64,000 nt of DNA from Palaemon carinicauda (GCF_036898095.1 NC_090729.1:62647282-62711281), one strand, 5' to 3'; positions 40,373 to 52,949 are shown, numbered from the stretch's first letter. Translations and numbers: made by a program. The notes: generated by a model from the sequence alone, not told the origin.

Positions 40373-42357
40373 ATGAAGTGCGGTGTGATGTACTGTAACC
40401 GCAAGAGTAGGAACTTTTGCGGTCACACCATGTGCAGGTCTCATGCCGCCTGCGTTGTTACCACCAGAGCCTTGCGGTACTGGGACCCCAAAGACAGCAA
40501 CATCTGCTCGACATTGGTAGCCGAGGGTTTCGGCGACCCCAAGTTAGTGGAGTCGAGGGACGCACATCTGCTCGACATTGGTAGCCGAGGGTTTCGGCGA
40601 CCCCAAGTTAGTGGAGTCGAGGGACGCAGCACGCGAGAAGCTTCGCAAATGGGTACGAGGGTTCCAGAAGAACTCTCCGGGACCATACCTTCCTAATGAT
40701 AGGATACATAGCCTACTGTTCCTTAAAGCTGGCACTGATGCCATCATGCCCCATACACGACCAGGGCCTCCCTGCGTCTAGATCGCAGTGGAGGCGGAAG
40801 TCAGTGAAGCTATGCAAGGCATGGACATCCATCAGGAGGAAAGGATGTCTGAAGTGTCTACGGACACAGAAGGATCTCCTTCGGGATGATCTAGAGGAAG
40901 AGTCTACCCTTCCTCCGGAAGGAGATGGAGATAACGATTCATTAGAAGTGGAGGAATCCCTTCCGCCTGTGACGGCAGTAGAACCGACACTATCTACGTC
41001 TTCAGCTCCTACCCCTCCATTGGACGCCATGGGTCAGGCAGTTTTGGCCCGTATTACCGCCCTAATGGAAAATCTTCGCAAGGAAAGTGAAGAAAGGGAA
41101 GTGAAGATCACTAGAGAGCTTTGTGAAGCGATTCGGACTGCCGCCTCCCGAGGGTCTTACAAGCAACCCAGAGTTCAAGACACGCCATCCTGCTCCATGA
41201 CTAATCCCTGGAGGTATGCAGAGTTCATGGCTATTACCAACGGCAAGCTCTACATCTCGGAGATGATGTGAGCTGTTCCCCTGGATGTCATTCAGTTCTG
41301 GCCTAACTTTAACGCATGCCCGGAGAGCTTCATTCAATAGAAGAAAGAACCAGCGTCAAAGGAAGAGACGGAAGCAAAGGAAGTCATGATATTCGACCAC
41401 GACAAGGCACAGGCTCTCTTGACGAGTAGCCTGAAAAAAGTAGGTTATACCAACTCGCGAGTTTCTGCATTGAGCAAGAAACACCCTACCTTTCTTACTC
41501 CTGCTTCAAGAGCCTTCCACTTTACGTCAAAAGCATTCCAGACTGTTGCCTAGGCAGTCGAGGCAGGCAAACCATGCCCTACAATAGAGGAGTGTAGGCC
41601 TCTGTCTTTAACCCTGCCCACAGATGAGAAGGATGTCCACCTAACCTTTACAGTAGGAAAGCTAGATGCAGATATCGCGGAACAGCAGTTCTTACGATGG
41701 GAGCAAGAGACAAAGGAGAGGCTAGCCGCTTCCCTGTCCCTCCAGAACTGCATGGAGATGTGTGCAAGCCACAACAGCACCCCAGACATGCTCACGGTCC
41801 TGGCCAAGATGCATATGGCCACCCTCGTAAAGAACCTGTACGCATTTATGAAGGCTAGAAGAGCCTGTAGGGAGTTTGTGTTTGCTGCCGCGAGCGTGAA
41901 ACACGAACCCAGGAAGCTGATTTCTTCCAGCATCTGGGGTAAAGACCTCTTCTCAAAGGAAGCGGTCAAAGAGGTAGTTCAGAAAGCCGCCATGGAAAAT
42001 AGGAACCTTCTCCAAAAGTGAGGCATCTCCTCAAAGAGGAAGTCTTCCCCGGATGCGGGCCCCCAACCAAAACGGAAGACAAAGAAGCCGAGACTACCTT
42101 CTCGGCCTCCTCAGCATCATCCCACAGTCACCATGACCGCGATGCCCCAAGTGGTTGCTCTACCACAGACCTCCTTCCAAGTGGTGCATCAACAGCTGGT
42201 TGCCCAGTCACCAGCTTTTAACCCAGGGTTTAAGAGGCAAACCACTACCTTTCATCCAAAAGGAAGAGGTTCTCGATGGGGCTCCTCACGACACCCTTCA
42301 CGAGGCAAGGGTAGACGCGGTCACAGTGGCAAGCCCTCCGGACCTCCCAAGCAATGA
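40373..42357 (+). pseudogene. DIRS gag, frameshifted
   Basis: Begins with a Cys/His-rich segment, CGVMYCNRKSRNFCGHTMC. It includes an acidic Pro/Ser region (about 40900-41020), PWRYAEFMAITNGKL, then a helical domain with LTFTVGKLDADIAEQQFLRWEQ, KMHMATLVKNLYAFMKARRAC and SVKHEPRKLISSSIWGKDLF. It ends in an Arg/Gly/Ser-rich basic tail, as DIRS gags do. A 64-bp tandem duplication near 40501 shifts the frame, and stops occur near 41271, 41340, 41553 and 42020. The helical domain is clearly homologous to the minus-strand copy at 61310-61774. Confidence 0.8.
40501..40628 (+). repeat. 64-bp tandem duplication in DIRS gag
   Basis: Two perfect copies starting CATCTGCTCGACATTGG, at 40501 and 40565. 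The period is not a multiple of three, so it disrupts the frame. Confidence 0.93.
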
Positions 42358-42381
42358 GATGCTACAAGTAGGAGGGAGACT

Positions 42382-43881
42382 CCAACACTTTGGGGATCGT
42401 GGGACCTTCAATCCCTGGACCCACAGCCTAATCAGAAATGGACTACTGTAGAATGGAAATGGAACAGGTCTCAACCTTCATTTCCTCTATTCTTCCAACT
42501 CTCCACCCCCTTACTGGAAGAATATACCTTAGAACTCTTGAGCAAAAAGGTTATAAGTAAAGCAAAGTCCATCAAATTCCAGGGAAGGCTGTTTTGTGTT
42601 CCCAAGAAGGACTCAGACAAACTTAGAGTTGTTTTGGGCTTGTCGCCACTCAACAAATTCATCGAGAACAACAAGTTCAGGGTGTTAACCCTTCAACACA
42701 TAAGGACCCTGTTACCGAAAAGGGCATACACAGTCTCAATAGACCTGGCAGATGCTTACTGGCACCTCCCAGTCAGCCGCCCCCTCTCCTCCTACCTAGG
42801 ATTCAAGCTACAGAAGACAAAGTATATCTTCAGAGCCATGCCCTTCGGACTAAACATAGCCCCGATGATCTTCACGAAACTTGCGGACGCAGTCGTACAA
42901 CAACTACGCCTAGAAGGCGATCAGGTGGCAGCGTACCTGGACAACTGGCTGGTGTGGGCAGCATCCAAGACTGCTTGTCTGCAAGCATCCAAGAAAATTA
43001 TCCAGTTCCTGGAACATCTGGGATTCAAGATCAACTTCAAGAAGTCTCGCCTCTCTCCAGCTCAGGAGTTTCAATGGCTGGGATTCCATTGGAACTTGAA
43101 GTCACACCGCCTCTCCATTCCATCAAAGAAGAGGAGAGAGATCGCGGGTTCTGTCAAGAGACTACTGAAATCCGACAATATCTCAAGACGGCAACAGGAA
43201 AGAGTACTGGGCTCTCTCCAGTTTGCAGCAGTAACAGACCCAGTGCTAAGAGCACAGTTGAAAGATGCGTCAGGAGTCTGGAGAAGATACGCATCAAATG
43301 CTCGAAGAGATCTACAAAGACCGATACCGACCTTACTACGATCACTTCTCAAGCCGTGGTCAAAGGTCAAGAGCCTAACGAGGACTGTTCCCTTACAACT
43401 ACCTCCCCCATCGGTGACCATCCACACGGATGCCTCGACGGAAGGATGGGGAGGTCACTCCCATCAAAGGAAAGTCCAAGGGACTTGGTCATCTCTGTTC
43501 AAGACCTTTCACATCAATATTCTGGAGGCCATGGCAGTCATTTTGACGCTGAAGAAACTATCCCCTCACAGATCAGCCCACATCCGGCTGGTCTTGGACA
43601 GTGAAGTGATAGTAAGATGTCTAAACCGACAAGGCTCGAGATCGTCCCACATCAACCACGTGATGTTAGCCATCTTTCGTTCGGCGAAAAAGAAGAGATG
43701 GCACTTATCCGCAGCTCACCTACAAGGGTTCCGCAATGTGACGGCGGACGCTTTATCCAATCTAAAGCCGATAGAGTCAGAATGGTCCCTAGACGTAGAC
43801 TCATTCTCCTTCATCTTGGAAAAGGTCCCAGAACTGCAGATCGACCTCTTCGTGACGAGCGACAATAAGAAACTACCTTAA
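42382..43881 (+). pseudogene. DIRS reverse transcriptase-RNase H
   Basis: The open frame extends upstream of any ATG to about 42382 (KWTTVEWKWNRSQ). RT blocks: GRLFCVPKKDSDKLRVVLGLS, TVSIDLADAYWHLPV (motif A), FRAMPFGLNIAPMIFT and VAAYLDNWLVWA (motif C, with the second Asp replaced by Asn). RNase H residues appear in TIHTDASTEGWGGH, ILEAMAVIL, LVLDSEVIVRCL and HLQGFRNVTADALSN. A TAA at 43879-43881 interrupts the typical C-terminal region, which continues as YVAPYEDPLAEASDAM and DWNKWTLIYLFPPTNL. The D-to-N change and the stop argue for inactivity. Confidence 0.87.
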
Positions 43882-44044
43882 TATGTAGCCCCATACGAGG
43901 ACCCTCTGGCGGAGGCGTCGGACGCCATGTCCCTCGATTGGAACAAATGGACCCTGATCTACCTGTTCCCTCCAACCAATCTCCCGCTGAAGGTCCTCAA
44001 CAAGCTGAAATCTTCAAGGGAACTGCAGCACTAGTGGCCCCCAG

Positions 44045-44760
44045 GTGGCCCAAGAGCATCCTGAAGCTGAGGCTGGTCCCTCTACCAAATCCAACTCTAT
44101 CTCAACTGGTTCAGAAGTCGACTGTCTTCGCTTCATCACAGAGAACCCAAACCCTTCATCTCAGGATTTTCTCGCTTTGACAGTAAAGAAAAGATTTGGG
44201 ATCTCAAAAGGCGGTATAGACTTCCTAGAAGAGTACAAGTCAAAGTCAACCAAAATACAATACGAATCATCTTGGAAAAAGTGGGTTGCTTTCGTAAAAG
44301 TAGAAAGGCCAAAAGAAATCTCAATAGACTTCTGCCTGTCCTTCTTCATCCACCTTCGCCAGCAAGTCTTTGCTGCCACCACGATAACTACGTGTAAGTC
44401 AGCATTGACTAGACTTCTTATATACGGCTTCCAGGTGGACCTGGCGAACGAAATCTTCAACAAGATCCCGAAGGGATACGCCAGACTTAAACCTGCAGCC
44501 TCTCCGAAGCCCATTTCATGGTCTCTGGATAAAGTCTTATACTATGCTTCAGCCTTGAACAATGAAGATTGTTCTCTTAAGGATCTAACACAAAAAGGGA
44601 TTTTCCTGTTCGCCATAGCCTCAGGGGCTAGAGTTATTGAAATAGTAGCCATATTCAGTTCATGGAAGTGGGAGAGCTGAATCTCTTTCCTGATCCTACT
44701 TTTCTCGCCAAAAACGAGCTACCTACCCAACAGTGGGGTCCCCGGAGAATCTGCCCTCTG
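44045..44760 (+). pseudogene. DIRS tyrosine recombinase, truncated
   Basis: The N-terminal SAM-like core-binding domain is present (YKSKSTKIQYESSWKKWVAF, then FFIHLRQQVFAATTITTCKSAL). The start of the catalytic domain follows, with ASGARVIEIVA holding the first catalytic Arg. The frame is lost near 44680 but continues as FLAKNELPTQQWGPRRIC and ICPLKEDL, then ends. The downstream HxxR and Tyr nucleophile motifs are missing, so strand cleavage is impossible. This enzyme would integrate circular cDNA. Confidence 0.85.
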
Positions 44761-44842
44761 AAGGAAGATTTAGTTAAATGGAGCATTTTTGTCATTACAT
44801 CATAACTTTTTATATCTCTATCAATCTTTTTTTATCTATCTA

Positions 44843-44911
<69 letters not shown>

Positions 44912-44965
44912 TGTATATATCCATATATTTATCTATCTATCTCTCTATCTATATCTATCTATCTA
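44843..44965. repeat. (TA)n and (CTAT)n microsatellite
   Basis: About 68 bp of TA repeats flanked by CTAT-rich sequence, about 70 bp after the truncated DIRS recombinase. Confidence 0.9.
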
Positions 44966-46109
44966 TATTTACATAATTACAATTATAATCACTTGAAAAA
45001 TTAAGTCTGAACAAAACTTAGATTAAAATTCAAGTTTATGATCTGAAAGTATACATTAACTTGACTCGAACTAGTTTTCTAGAAAAAACCATAGACTGAG
45101 AAAAAAATAACCTTTATGAAAATTATATAATCACTTGTTTCACTTGAAATTAAATCTGAATACAATATTCAAGTTTGACACTTAAAGAAGGAATAGATAA
45201 CCAGTTCGCAATACAAATACCCAACCTTCCTACAGAGCAAGTAACAAAAACTTTACATAATGACCACCCTCACCATAATACAATGAATTCAAATCACCGT
45301 TTTTTCTCATGTATATTTCCAACCCTTATGATAGGACACACTATAGGTATTGAACATTTCTTAAACAATATTCAGAGCTACTTGTGAGAGGGGAAGGAGG
45401 GGAGGGAAGGCTGCCTTAAGGCTACAATGGTATGTTTAACTAACACTAGGGTCACTTTTATAGGAGATTTGGCTAATTCCAGAATATCCCAGGATCAAGG
45501 TCTGGTAGCGTGGGGGCTGGGCAAAGAGTGTCAGAGTTACCAAGTATTGATCTCTTGAACGCTACTCACGCCACGCCATACGGCTCTCTCAGTCAGCTAG
45601 CTCCGCCCACCCTTTGTCCCCGAAATAAAAAAGAAAAGATAACATTCTATCACTGGGTCCTTCGCAAAAATTCCAAGCATGTGGTACACTGCGTATTCTC
45701 TCACAACCATGAAGCAATACCACATGAAAATATAAAAGAACATTACAAAAGCCTTTTTTACTGTCACATATGATCATATAACAATCTATAACAGTTTATG
45801 TAAGATTTTGTAACAAAATTTACGTGAAAATAAAAGTTTATTCTTAAAGATAACGTAAATTTACACATACTAACATGAATAAAGAATAGAATGAAATTAA
45901 CAACGAAAGTCTTATGTAACATACATATTAAATTTGAGTCTAAGCAAGGAGAACTCACCTTAAGAGCTGGCTAACCTCTCTCCAATGCACAAATAAAATA
46001 TAGATAAGATCAGTAGTAAACTACTCTACTTACTCTACACTAGACCAGCTTCGTAAGATAGCTCCCCGCAAAAAGATTATTTTTCCAAGCTTGAATCTAT
46101 TGATTCAGC
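44966..46109. other. No supported gene
   Basis: AT-rich, with a G/C-richer patch at 45480-45620 (TAGCGTGGGGGCTGGGC and CACGCCACGCC). It may include the 3' end of the minus-strand gypsy remnant whose RNase H follows, but no LTR pair was found. Confidence 0.4.
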
Positions 46110-46445
46110 CTAAGAAAAATAATCTGAAACCGCTTTATCTTCACCTGATATATGCTTTACATAAATACAATACGGTTGGAAACATAATGACCACCTAATT
46201 AACCTTTGCTTATCCTTTTTCCTCTTATTCACAAAAGTTAAAGAATAATGATCTGAATATACTGTAATCTCTTCATATTGTGGTCGATTCACATAAACCT
46301 CGAACTTGTTTATCACTCTGACTAGTGCTAGTGGTTCCTTTTTAACTGTTGAGTAAGCTTTCTGATGTTTCTTTAGCTTCGGGGACATGAAATAAACAGG
46401 ATAAAGAATTCCTACCTCATCTTCCTGCAATAAGACAGCTCTAAT
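46110..46445 (-). pseudogene. gypsy RNase H fragment
   Basis: Reads LLQEDEVGILYPVYFMSPKL, then KKHQKAYSTVKKEPLALVRV, ITVYSDHYSLTFVNKRK, RLIRWSLCFQPY and HISGEDKAVSDYFS. These are the RNase H blocks of a gypsy pol; D-HN-L is here DHYSL and DYLSR is DYFS. The frame is open over 106 codons. The upstream side is cut by the tail of the CR1-like LINE, so RT and earlier domains are missing or displaced. Confidence 0.85.
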
Positions 46446-46454
46446 CCTATTACT

Positions 46455-48375
46455 TACTTATTAACCTTGATGGCTCCTTTTCCGGTTCCATACAGCAGGG
46501 GAACCCTACTCTCTATAGGACCTCCACTGTCGTTTTATCTTGTTCGTTCAGAGTATTTAATGTTTCATATCGTGTATTGTTCATTTACTGTTCAATCGTC
46601 ATTGTTAAAGGACTCATGAAATAAGAAAGTCTTCAGTTTCTTCTTGAAAGCCTTAATGTCTTCAATCATTCGAATATTTCGTGGGAGCTTATTATATAGT
46701 CTCGGGGCCGCATATTTAATGGCTCTGGAACCTAAAGTAGACATAAATCTAGGTTCCAACAGTTTGAAGCCATCTGTAACTATTCTTGTGTCGACACGAT
46801 TTTTTAGCTGCGCAATATGTAGGCTAGCAATTCTCTTAAGTACTTTGGATGCCCGGTTCTGATAACTTGGTGAGTTATTGTACATATTTTAAATTCAATT
46901 CTTGCTTTAATTGGCAGCCAGTGTTAACCGATTAGTATGGGGGTGATCCTTTCTCTAGGTGGGACACCTTTTATCAGTCTTGCTCCTCTGTTTTTTAGGT
47001 TTTGTAATTTCTTAAGTTGGACTTTTGGTAAATTGTAATAGATAGAGTTGCAGTAGTCAATCTTGGTAATAACATAGTTTATCACAAATTTCTTTACAGA
47101 ATTTTTGTCCAGGTACTTTTTTATAAACGCAAAATTTTTTAGATGAAAACCTGGAGTTCTTATTACATTATTTATTTGGGCATTTAGAGACAGGTTACCG
47201 TCAAGAAATACACCTATATCTCGAACTTTACTAGATATCGGCACCAAGTCATTATTAATGTTCATTTTAATATCACCTGAGTTTCTCACGCTATTTCTCT
47301 TGCCCACCACCATGAATTCAGTTTTGTTCTTATTTAATTTTAATTGTTTAAATGTCATCCATTCTGTAACACTATCAAGGATTCGGTTTAGTTTCAGTAG
47401 TGTCATGTATATCATTTATGGAGAAGTAAAATTGTGTCATCTGCAAATAGTTTAAACTTCACGCCATGCCTTTGTAGCATTTTCGATAGACCAATAGTAT
47501 AGATGCAGAATAAGATTGGCCAAGTACACTCCCCTGGGGTATCCCTCTGTTTAAGGGTTCTTATGATGAATAAGAGTTTCCAATATGTACACAGTAATTT
47601 CTACCAACTAAGCAGTCTTTTAGGTATTCGAAGGCTTGATCTTCAACGCTGATGGACTGTAGATCATTTAGTAGCAGTTCATGCACCACTGTATCAAAAG
47701 CAGCACTGAGATCGAGCAGTATTAAGATACCACATTTATTTTCATCCATCATTTCTAGCATATCATTTACAATAGAGCAGATGGCTGTCTCCATAGAGTA
47801 TAGTTTTCTGTAAGCAGACTGGTTGTCAGGCAAAGCTTCTATTACTTCTAGGTGGCTGACTAGTTGTTCAAGAATTACATATTCAAGCACTTTCGAGACA
47901 AACGATAGATTTGAAATAGGTCTATATGAGCTTGATTCCTGGTAATCCAGTGCATTTTTCAGAACTGGTGTGACTATAGACATATTCTCAGATTTAGGAG
48001 ACTTACATTCATCAATGCTTGCAATTGCTATTTGTATTATTATTTCAGCTAGACTAGAAAAGTCTCTCTCTCCAACTACTTCAGATATTGGCATAGGATC
48101 GATGACACAGTTTGTTTTCTTTGCTCACTTGATAATTCTAGTGATGTCGTCGTGTTAAGTTATTAAATCGTATTAATTTTGTCTGTGTGCCCGGTGTAAT
48201 CTGATGTTGAGTATTTACAAATGACCTGGTAATATTTTCAATTTTGTTTTTAAGGAATACTAGAAAATTATTTGCTAGTTACTGGTCACTCTATCCATCA
48301 GGTAGCTTCTTTTCTCTTACATTTCCCATTATACCATTCAGGATGTCGTGAATTTCACTTCGACAAATATATATT
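46455..48375 (-). mobile_element. CR1/L2-like LINE, 5' truncated and decayed
   Basis: Minus-strand RT and C-terminal domain of a CR1-group LINE. The 3' tail reads AAGGTTAATAAGTAAGTAA, a short TAAG-type repeat, and lies directly against the gypsy RNase H fragment, so the LINE inserted into that gypsy copy. No endonuclease is present. CR1-group placement is by resemblance of the RT and of the C-terminal APRLYNKLPRNIR block. Confidence 0.78.
46592..48375 (-). pseudogene. CR1/L2-like LINE reverse transcriptase
   Basis: RT blocks along the minus strand: SSSYRPISNLSFVSKVLEYV, LPDNQSAYRKLYSMETA, ILILLDLSAAFDTVVHELLL (motif A), then, in shifted frames, a GIPQGSVLG-like block near 47530 and FKLFADDTILLLH near 47440 (motif C intact). 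LKLNKNKTEFMVVGKR follows, and a C-terminal SRAIKYAAPRLYNKLPRNIR with FKKKLKTFLF ends the protein. At least three frame breaks. The sequence upstream of 48094 (EIHDILNGIMGN) is the degraded linker. Confidence 0.82.
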
Positions 48376-49152
48376 AGGTTCTAAGCCCGATGTTAGGGGC
48401 GGATAGCAAGACCTTGAAGAGGTAAGACTCCCAAAACCTTCCAGGAATCAACAAAATACAGCTACACTTTTACAATTTTATTAAAAAAAAAATAGTTATT
48501 TAAAAAGGGAATAACATAACAAAACATTTACTCTGCATACTAAATGAAATATCTGACTTGAAATAATTTCACATGCTCGTAAAAACACTAAGTCCACATC
48601 AGACTTAAAATAAGAAAAAATACACACAATTTCAGCAATATACCTTGGTAGACCGCATACCAAGGCTTTCTAAAGTAATTTAATGAATAACACTGACCCC
48701 TAATCACAAGGATCACCTAAATATACATAGATACAAATCTCACATAACACTTGCAAAAACTATAGGGAAACCAACCTGGGTACACTAGGGGGGGAGAGAA
48801 CAATTAGGACTTACTGTGGTTAGGGACGTTGGATCAAAGAGGCAGACCTGGCTTCTGCAACCCCCGACGTCACCTTTTTCCCGCATTTTTTCCTGAACCT
48901 AAATTTCTAGATTGGATTTTTTTATCATGTTACAATAGAATGACGTTATATTTCTTAATCTTAAATTACAAGTGGTCGATTTCTTTAGTCTCAACACCTC
49001 CCCTACCAGCCGGTTTCTCTTTTTGGTTCTAAACATTCTCGACTTGAACGATATTCATTCGCCTGCGAGTTCTCTCCTCTCCCTCCAATTTGACGCAACG
49101 TAGGCGGAGTCAAATGGTGGGAATTTCGATTGATCAGTTTGAAATTCCCGAC
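48376..49152. other. No supported gene (possible LTR sequence)
   Basis: Starts TTAGGTTCTAAGCCCGATGT. Contains AT-rich sequence followed by a C/T-rich stretch with CTCTCCTCTCCCTCC. No domain or repeat partner was recognised in the window. Confidence 0.35.
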
Positions 49153-49172
49153 AATTATTATTATTAATATTA

Positions 49173-49229
<57 letters not shown>
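49153..49229. repeat. (ATT)n microsatellite
   Basis: About 77 bp of ATT repeats with one imperfect spot near 49166-49175. Confidence 0.93.
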
Positions 49230-49231
<2 letters not shown>

Positions 49232-49342
49232 CTATAAAAAAAAAGATTACTCGAGTGCCATATGTGAATGAGATCATGGCGAGGGGTAGATGGAGATTGT
49301 TTGGGCAAGCTCTTTGCACTTCCCAGGAGAGATTAGTTCACG

Positions 49343-49346
<4 letters not shown>
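49230..49346 (+). other. Possible LINE C-terminal scrap
   Basis: The plus-strand translation VPYVNEIMARGRWRLFGQAL resembles the C-terminal 'RW-LFGHVLR' segment of some LINE polyproteins. Only about 35 codons, so weak. Confidence 0.3.

Positions 49347-49394
<48 letters not shown>
49347..49394. repeat. (TC)n microsatellite
   Basis: About 48 bp of uninterrupted TC repeats. Confidence 0.95.
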
Positions 49395-49396
<2 letters not shown>

Positions 49397-49439
49397 ATAA
49401 GGAAGAGGCATAGGGACCAAGCAAGAGCATGGGCCTATG

Positions 49440-51600
49440 CAATTTTATTCTTATCCTTAAGGTTTAAAGGTTACTAATGAACAACATAGGCAAATGACTT
49501 TCTTCCACATTCTATATATCTTTAAGCTCACTTTACTTTCTATTATTTCTTTCCACTTTTCAGTATCCCACTTTCTGGTTTCCGATTTTATTTCTGCCTT
49601 GTTCATTCTTCTTATCTGTCTCATGTCTATACTTAATTCCTCTATTTACTTTGCCGGTTGTTCCCACCATCGTCCTTCTTTTTCTTCAATATCCAGGATA
49701 ATTGCTTTTAGTATTTCCTTCTTCTCATTCAAGGTTCAATTCAAGTACTGCAGCTTCCCATCCATCACCCTTGCTTTCATAGAAGATGCACCTATCTCCT
49801 CTCTTAGTGTAGTATTACCTAAAATCTATCCTTTGTAGTTTCTCTATTTCAGTTTCTGTTAGATTTATAATACTTTTTCCATACAAAGTAGATGGTAAAG
49901 CAATACTTTTCCAGAAAGTTTTTCCAATTATTACGTTATTGCAACTTGTCTTCATAACTGAATATGTTAAATTAGCTATTTTTTGTGCATTTTTTATATC
50001 ATTACCCTTTTATGAGTTCTAAATATGTTCCTATTACTGTCTAGCTTCATTCCGAAATATGTCAAACTTTCTACTACTTTGATTCCCTCTATGTGATCTG
50101 ACTTTTCTTTTATGTTGTAAATCATAAAATTACTCTTTTCTTCATTAAATTCTAACCCACATTTTTTACCATTTACTACTAATATCTGGATGTTACGCTT
50201 TGCATTATGTACTTCCTCTGCAATTATTATGGCATCATCTGCAAAAAATAATGATTCTACATTTATTAATTGATTTCTGAAACTATTTCCTTCCTATTCT
50301 ATTTTCTTCATGACAATATACGTAATTAGATGAAAAAGTGAAGTTAACGCTGTGTACCCTGTTTTAATCTTAACCTCAATTTCTTGTTATATACCTTATC
50401 CAAAGTCAATGCCCGTAGTATCTCCTAGATAAATATTTGCAATTGCACTTATGATTTTGGTGTTAATTCTACATTATTTTAAAACTCCTATTAATACCTC
50501 CCTTTTTACAGAGCCAAATACTTTACTAAAATCTATTGCAGTTACTATTAGGGGTTTCTTTTTTCTATAGTTCTTTTCCACATAATAATGTAATATAAAA
50601 ATAATGTCCTTTATCCTTCTTCCTCTTGTAAATCCTGCTTGGCAATCATTATCTTCCTCATCTACTCCTAAGTGATTTTCTATTTCCTCTTTCATCATCA
50701 TCATAAATATTTTATATGAAATATTCAATAGAACTATAGGACTTAGGTTTTTTGCCATTGGCCTTTTTTTTCAATCATCTTTGTTGTTGACATCCTCCAC
50801 ATAAATGGTTTTCCTTTTTCGTATAATCCCTTTTGGTAACTTTTCTGTAAGGTTTCAAGACATGTTTTGCTTTTTTCCTAGTGCCATGAAGAGCTCTGGT
50901 TTAAGGCCATCCGTTTCTGCTACTGATTTTGCCTATAGTTTTCCCAGTCAATTCTGTACTTCTTCTCATATAATTGTAGGATTTTCATTTGGTTTTATTT
51001 TCCCTTTTGTTACCATCACAAGGTAAGAGTAGTCCTTTAAGTATGTCTATCCTTGTAATATCTTTCTGGTGCACTATTTCATTTTCGTATTCATTCCGTT
51101 TTCGTCATTTCATACTAATTCTATTTTATTTTTATGCTTACAATATATGGTTTTCCAGTATTGGAATAATTTCTCTTTTGTTTCTTTATTATCTGGCTTA
51201 GTTCATTGCTCCCTATAAAGTTATATTACCTTACCATTGGCTCTCTGTCTGCTCCTTGTTCTGTCAATGATTTCCCAGTTTATTTATGTTTCCCTTTTTA
51301 ATCCCCTTTTCTCTTGTTTCCTTTTTCCAAATAAAGTTATTTTCTTCTTTATCCCTTCTTGGACTTCTCTCTTCTTTATATCCCTTCTATCCTCTAAAAC
51401 TTTTTTTTTTTTTTTTACATCCAAATAGATCTCATTTTGTTTTCTGTTTAGTTCCTTCCTTTTCTTTATTCGTCTCAATATTTCATCGTTCATCCATGGT
51501 TTTTCCTCTATCTTTTACAATTTCTCTTGTGTGGACTCTTTTATTATGAGATCCACTACTCTATCCTGTCTAATTGTTTATATCTTATAGTTTCTTCTGC
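49440..51600 (-). pseudogene. LINE reverse transcriptase remnant (clade not determined)
   Basis: Minus-strand RT scattered over many frames. From 5' to 3': a Lys/Arg-rich linker WMNDEILRRIKKRKELNRK (51493-51284), an RT core NLSPIVLLNISYKIFMMMMK with CQAGFTRGRRIKD and VTAIDFSKVFGSVKREVL (50758-50474), then LFFADDAIIIAEEV near 50245 with catalytic Asp-Asp intact. CGLEFNEEKSNFMIYNIKEK and VVESLTYFGMKLDSNRN follow. The 3' part to 49440 is a degenerate C-terminal region. No endonuclease was recognised. Motif A Asp survives in AIDFSK. Confidence 0.75.
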
Positions 51601-51679
51601 TCTTGTGATATATTCTCTTATGCTATTTGCCTGACCTTCACGTCTCGTCATTCATGAGAGACAAAAAGACGCAAAATCA

Positions 51680-52510
51680 TACGATAAAATATTTCTACTG
51701 AGAATATAGATTTTTTATTGAATCTGGGTGGGAAATAATTGTTGCTCCCGGAATATCTGGCTAAACTTGCAACAAAGACTGAATCGAGGGGACAAGAGCA
51801 CTATATAATCACTGAAGGGTAATACACCCTGGCTAGAAAAAAGCTTCATCATCTGTGCAGACTTATAAAACTTCATACGTGACTAAATAATTTTAGCATA
51901 ACTAAAGTCACCTCACTCTCAAGAACTATTTTGGCGATGCCATTGAAATACTGAACAGGAATTTATGTTAATCTAGACAATATTGCTGAAGACGGTGGAT
52001 GGGACCAGGAATGTATTATAAGAAAGTTATAATATGAATCTTCACCTTCCAAGAAAAAGGGAAAAAAAAACTTACACTGTAAATCCAATTAATCTTCATT
52101 ATCTTGGGTTTAACTGTCCAGTACCAAGATGATTATATTACGAACACATAAACCCTCAAATAAAAGGAGGTTTGCATTTTGAATATGTCAATCTATAAGT
52201 TTTCAGAAGTTCGTTTATCAAAGTAACCTAACGAAGACAAAAGCTAGAAATGATGACTTGACCAACCAGGGCTTTGCTTTTCTCTTCTCACGAGGACCAA
52301 GAGTTCAGGAAAAAGAAAATAAAGATAATTAAGATTACGGACCTCCTCGTAAATAAAGATTGAGATAAATCAAGATTGAAGATTGAACCAGTGCGATAGT
52401 TAAATTAGTAAAAAAAAAAATAATCCTAGAAGTCCCATTGCTTTGTTAATTGCTCAACAAGTCTGAAGTATTTCAAATATTTCTTGGTGACAAAATAAAG
52501 AAAAAGTTAA
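51680..52510 (-). repeat. R1 repeat copy 3, inverted
   Basis: Complement of the family at 17597-18410, with shared GACCAACCAGGGCTTTGC, AAGCTTCATCATCTGT and GAGCACTATATAATCACT blocks. It is the most complete copy at the side that resembles the LTR-Y edge (GAATATAGATTTTTTATTG, GCTCCCGGAATATCTGG). Confidence 0.75.
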
Positions 52511-52949
52511 AAAATTAAAGTCCAATTAATTGAGTTTCAATAAGAGAAAATCTAAAATTTTTCATCTAAATAAAATTAAAATATTTTTACTGCTTCATAA
52601 GTTTGAAAAATATATATTATTCTGTCAATAGCATAAATTATTTGAGACAATTGAGATAAAGTTCTTACTTTTATCTGTAGAAATGATGAATGAATGAAAG
52701 CATAACGATTCTACGGGCCAACCAAGGGAAAGGCCCGTGCCAACAACAAGTGTTGGCTTTAATACACGAACAACAACAAATGAAAGCACATCTAGAAAAT
52801 TTATTATTCTTTTCCTTACAAACTTTTGAAAGGGGTGAGTGTCAACACAGCCCTTGTATATGGCCATGTGTAATGTTTACTGATTGCACACGTTTTACTG
52901 GATGCACTGAGAAACTAATTGTTGAACCCGTCGTAATTTATCTGAATAT
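52511..52949. other. No supported gene
   Basis: AT-rich spacer. The 128-codon frame at 52690 runs into the microsatellite and has no recognisable domain. Confidence 0.4.

Larger units (their letters stand above)
38950..44770 (+). mobile_element. DIRS-like (tyrosine-recombinase) retrotransposon, 3' truncated
   Basis: Plus-strand gag, RT-RNase H and tyrosine recombinase in DIRS order, without LTRs or integrase. The left boundary is approximate. The 5' 1.4 kb is non-coding and rich in GCCGG motifs, as is the flank of the second DIRS copy. The right side ends within the recombinase near 44770, close to a (TA)n tract, so the catalytic C-terminus and terminal repeats are missing. DIRS elements are known to be widespread in decapod crustaceans, which supports the proposed host. 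Confidence 0.88.

Noticed and set aside
43071..43604. Overlapping long frames in the DIRS RT region
   Set aside because: They are other-frame shadows of the RT-RNase H sequence, which has the recognisable motifs.
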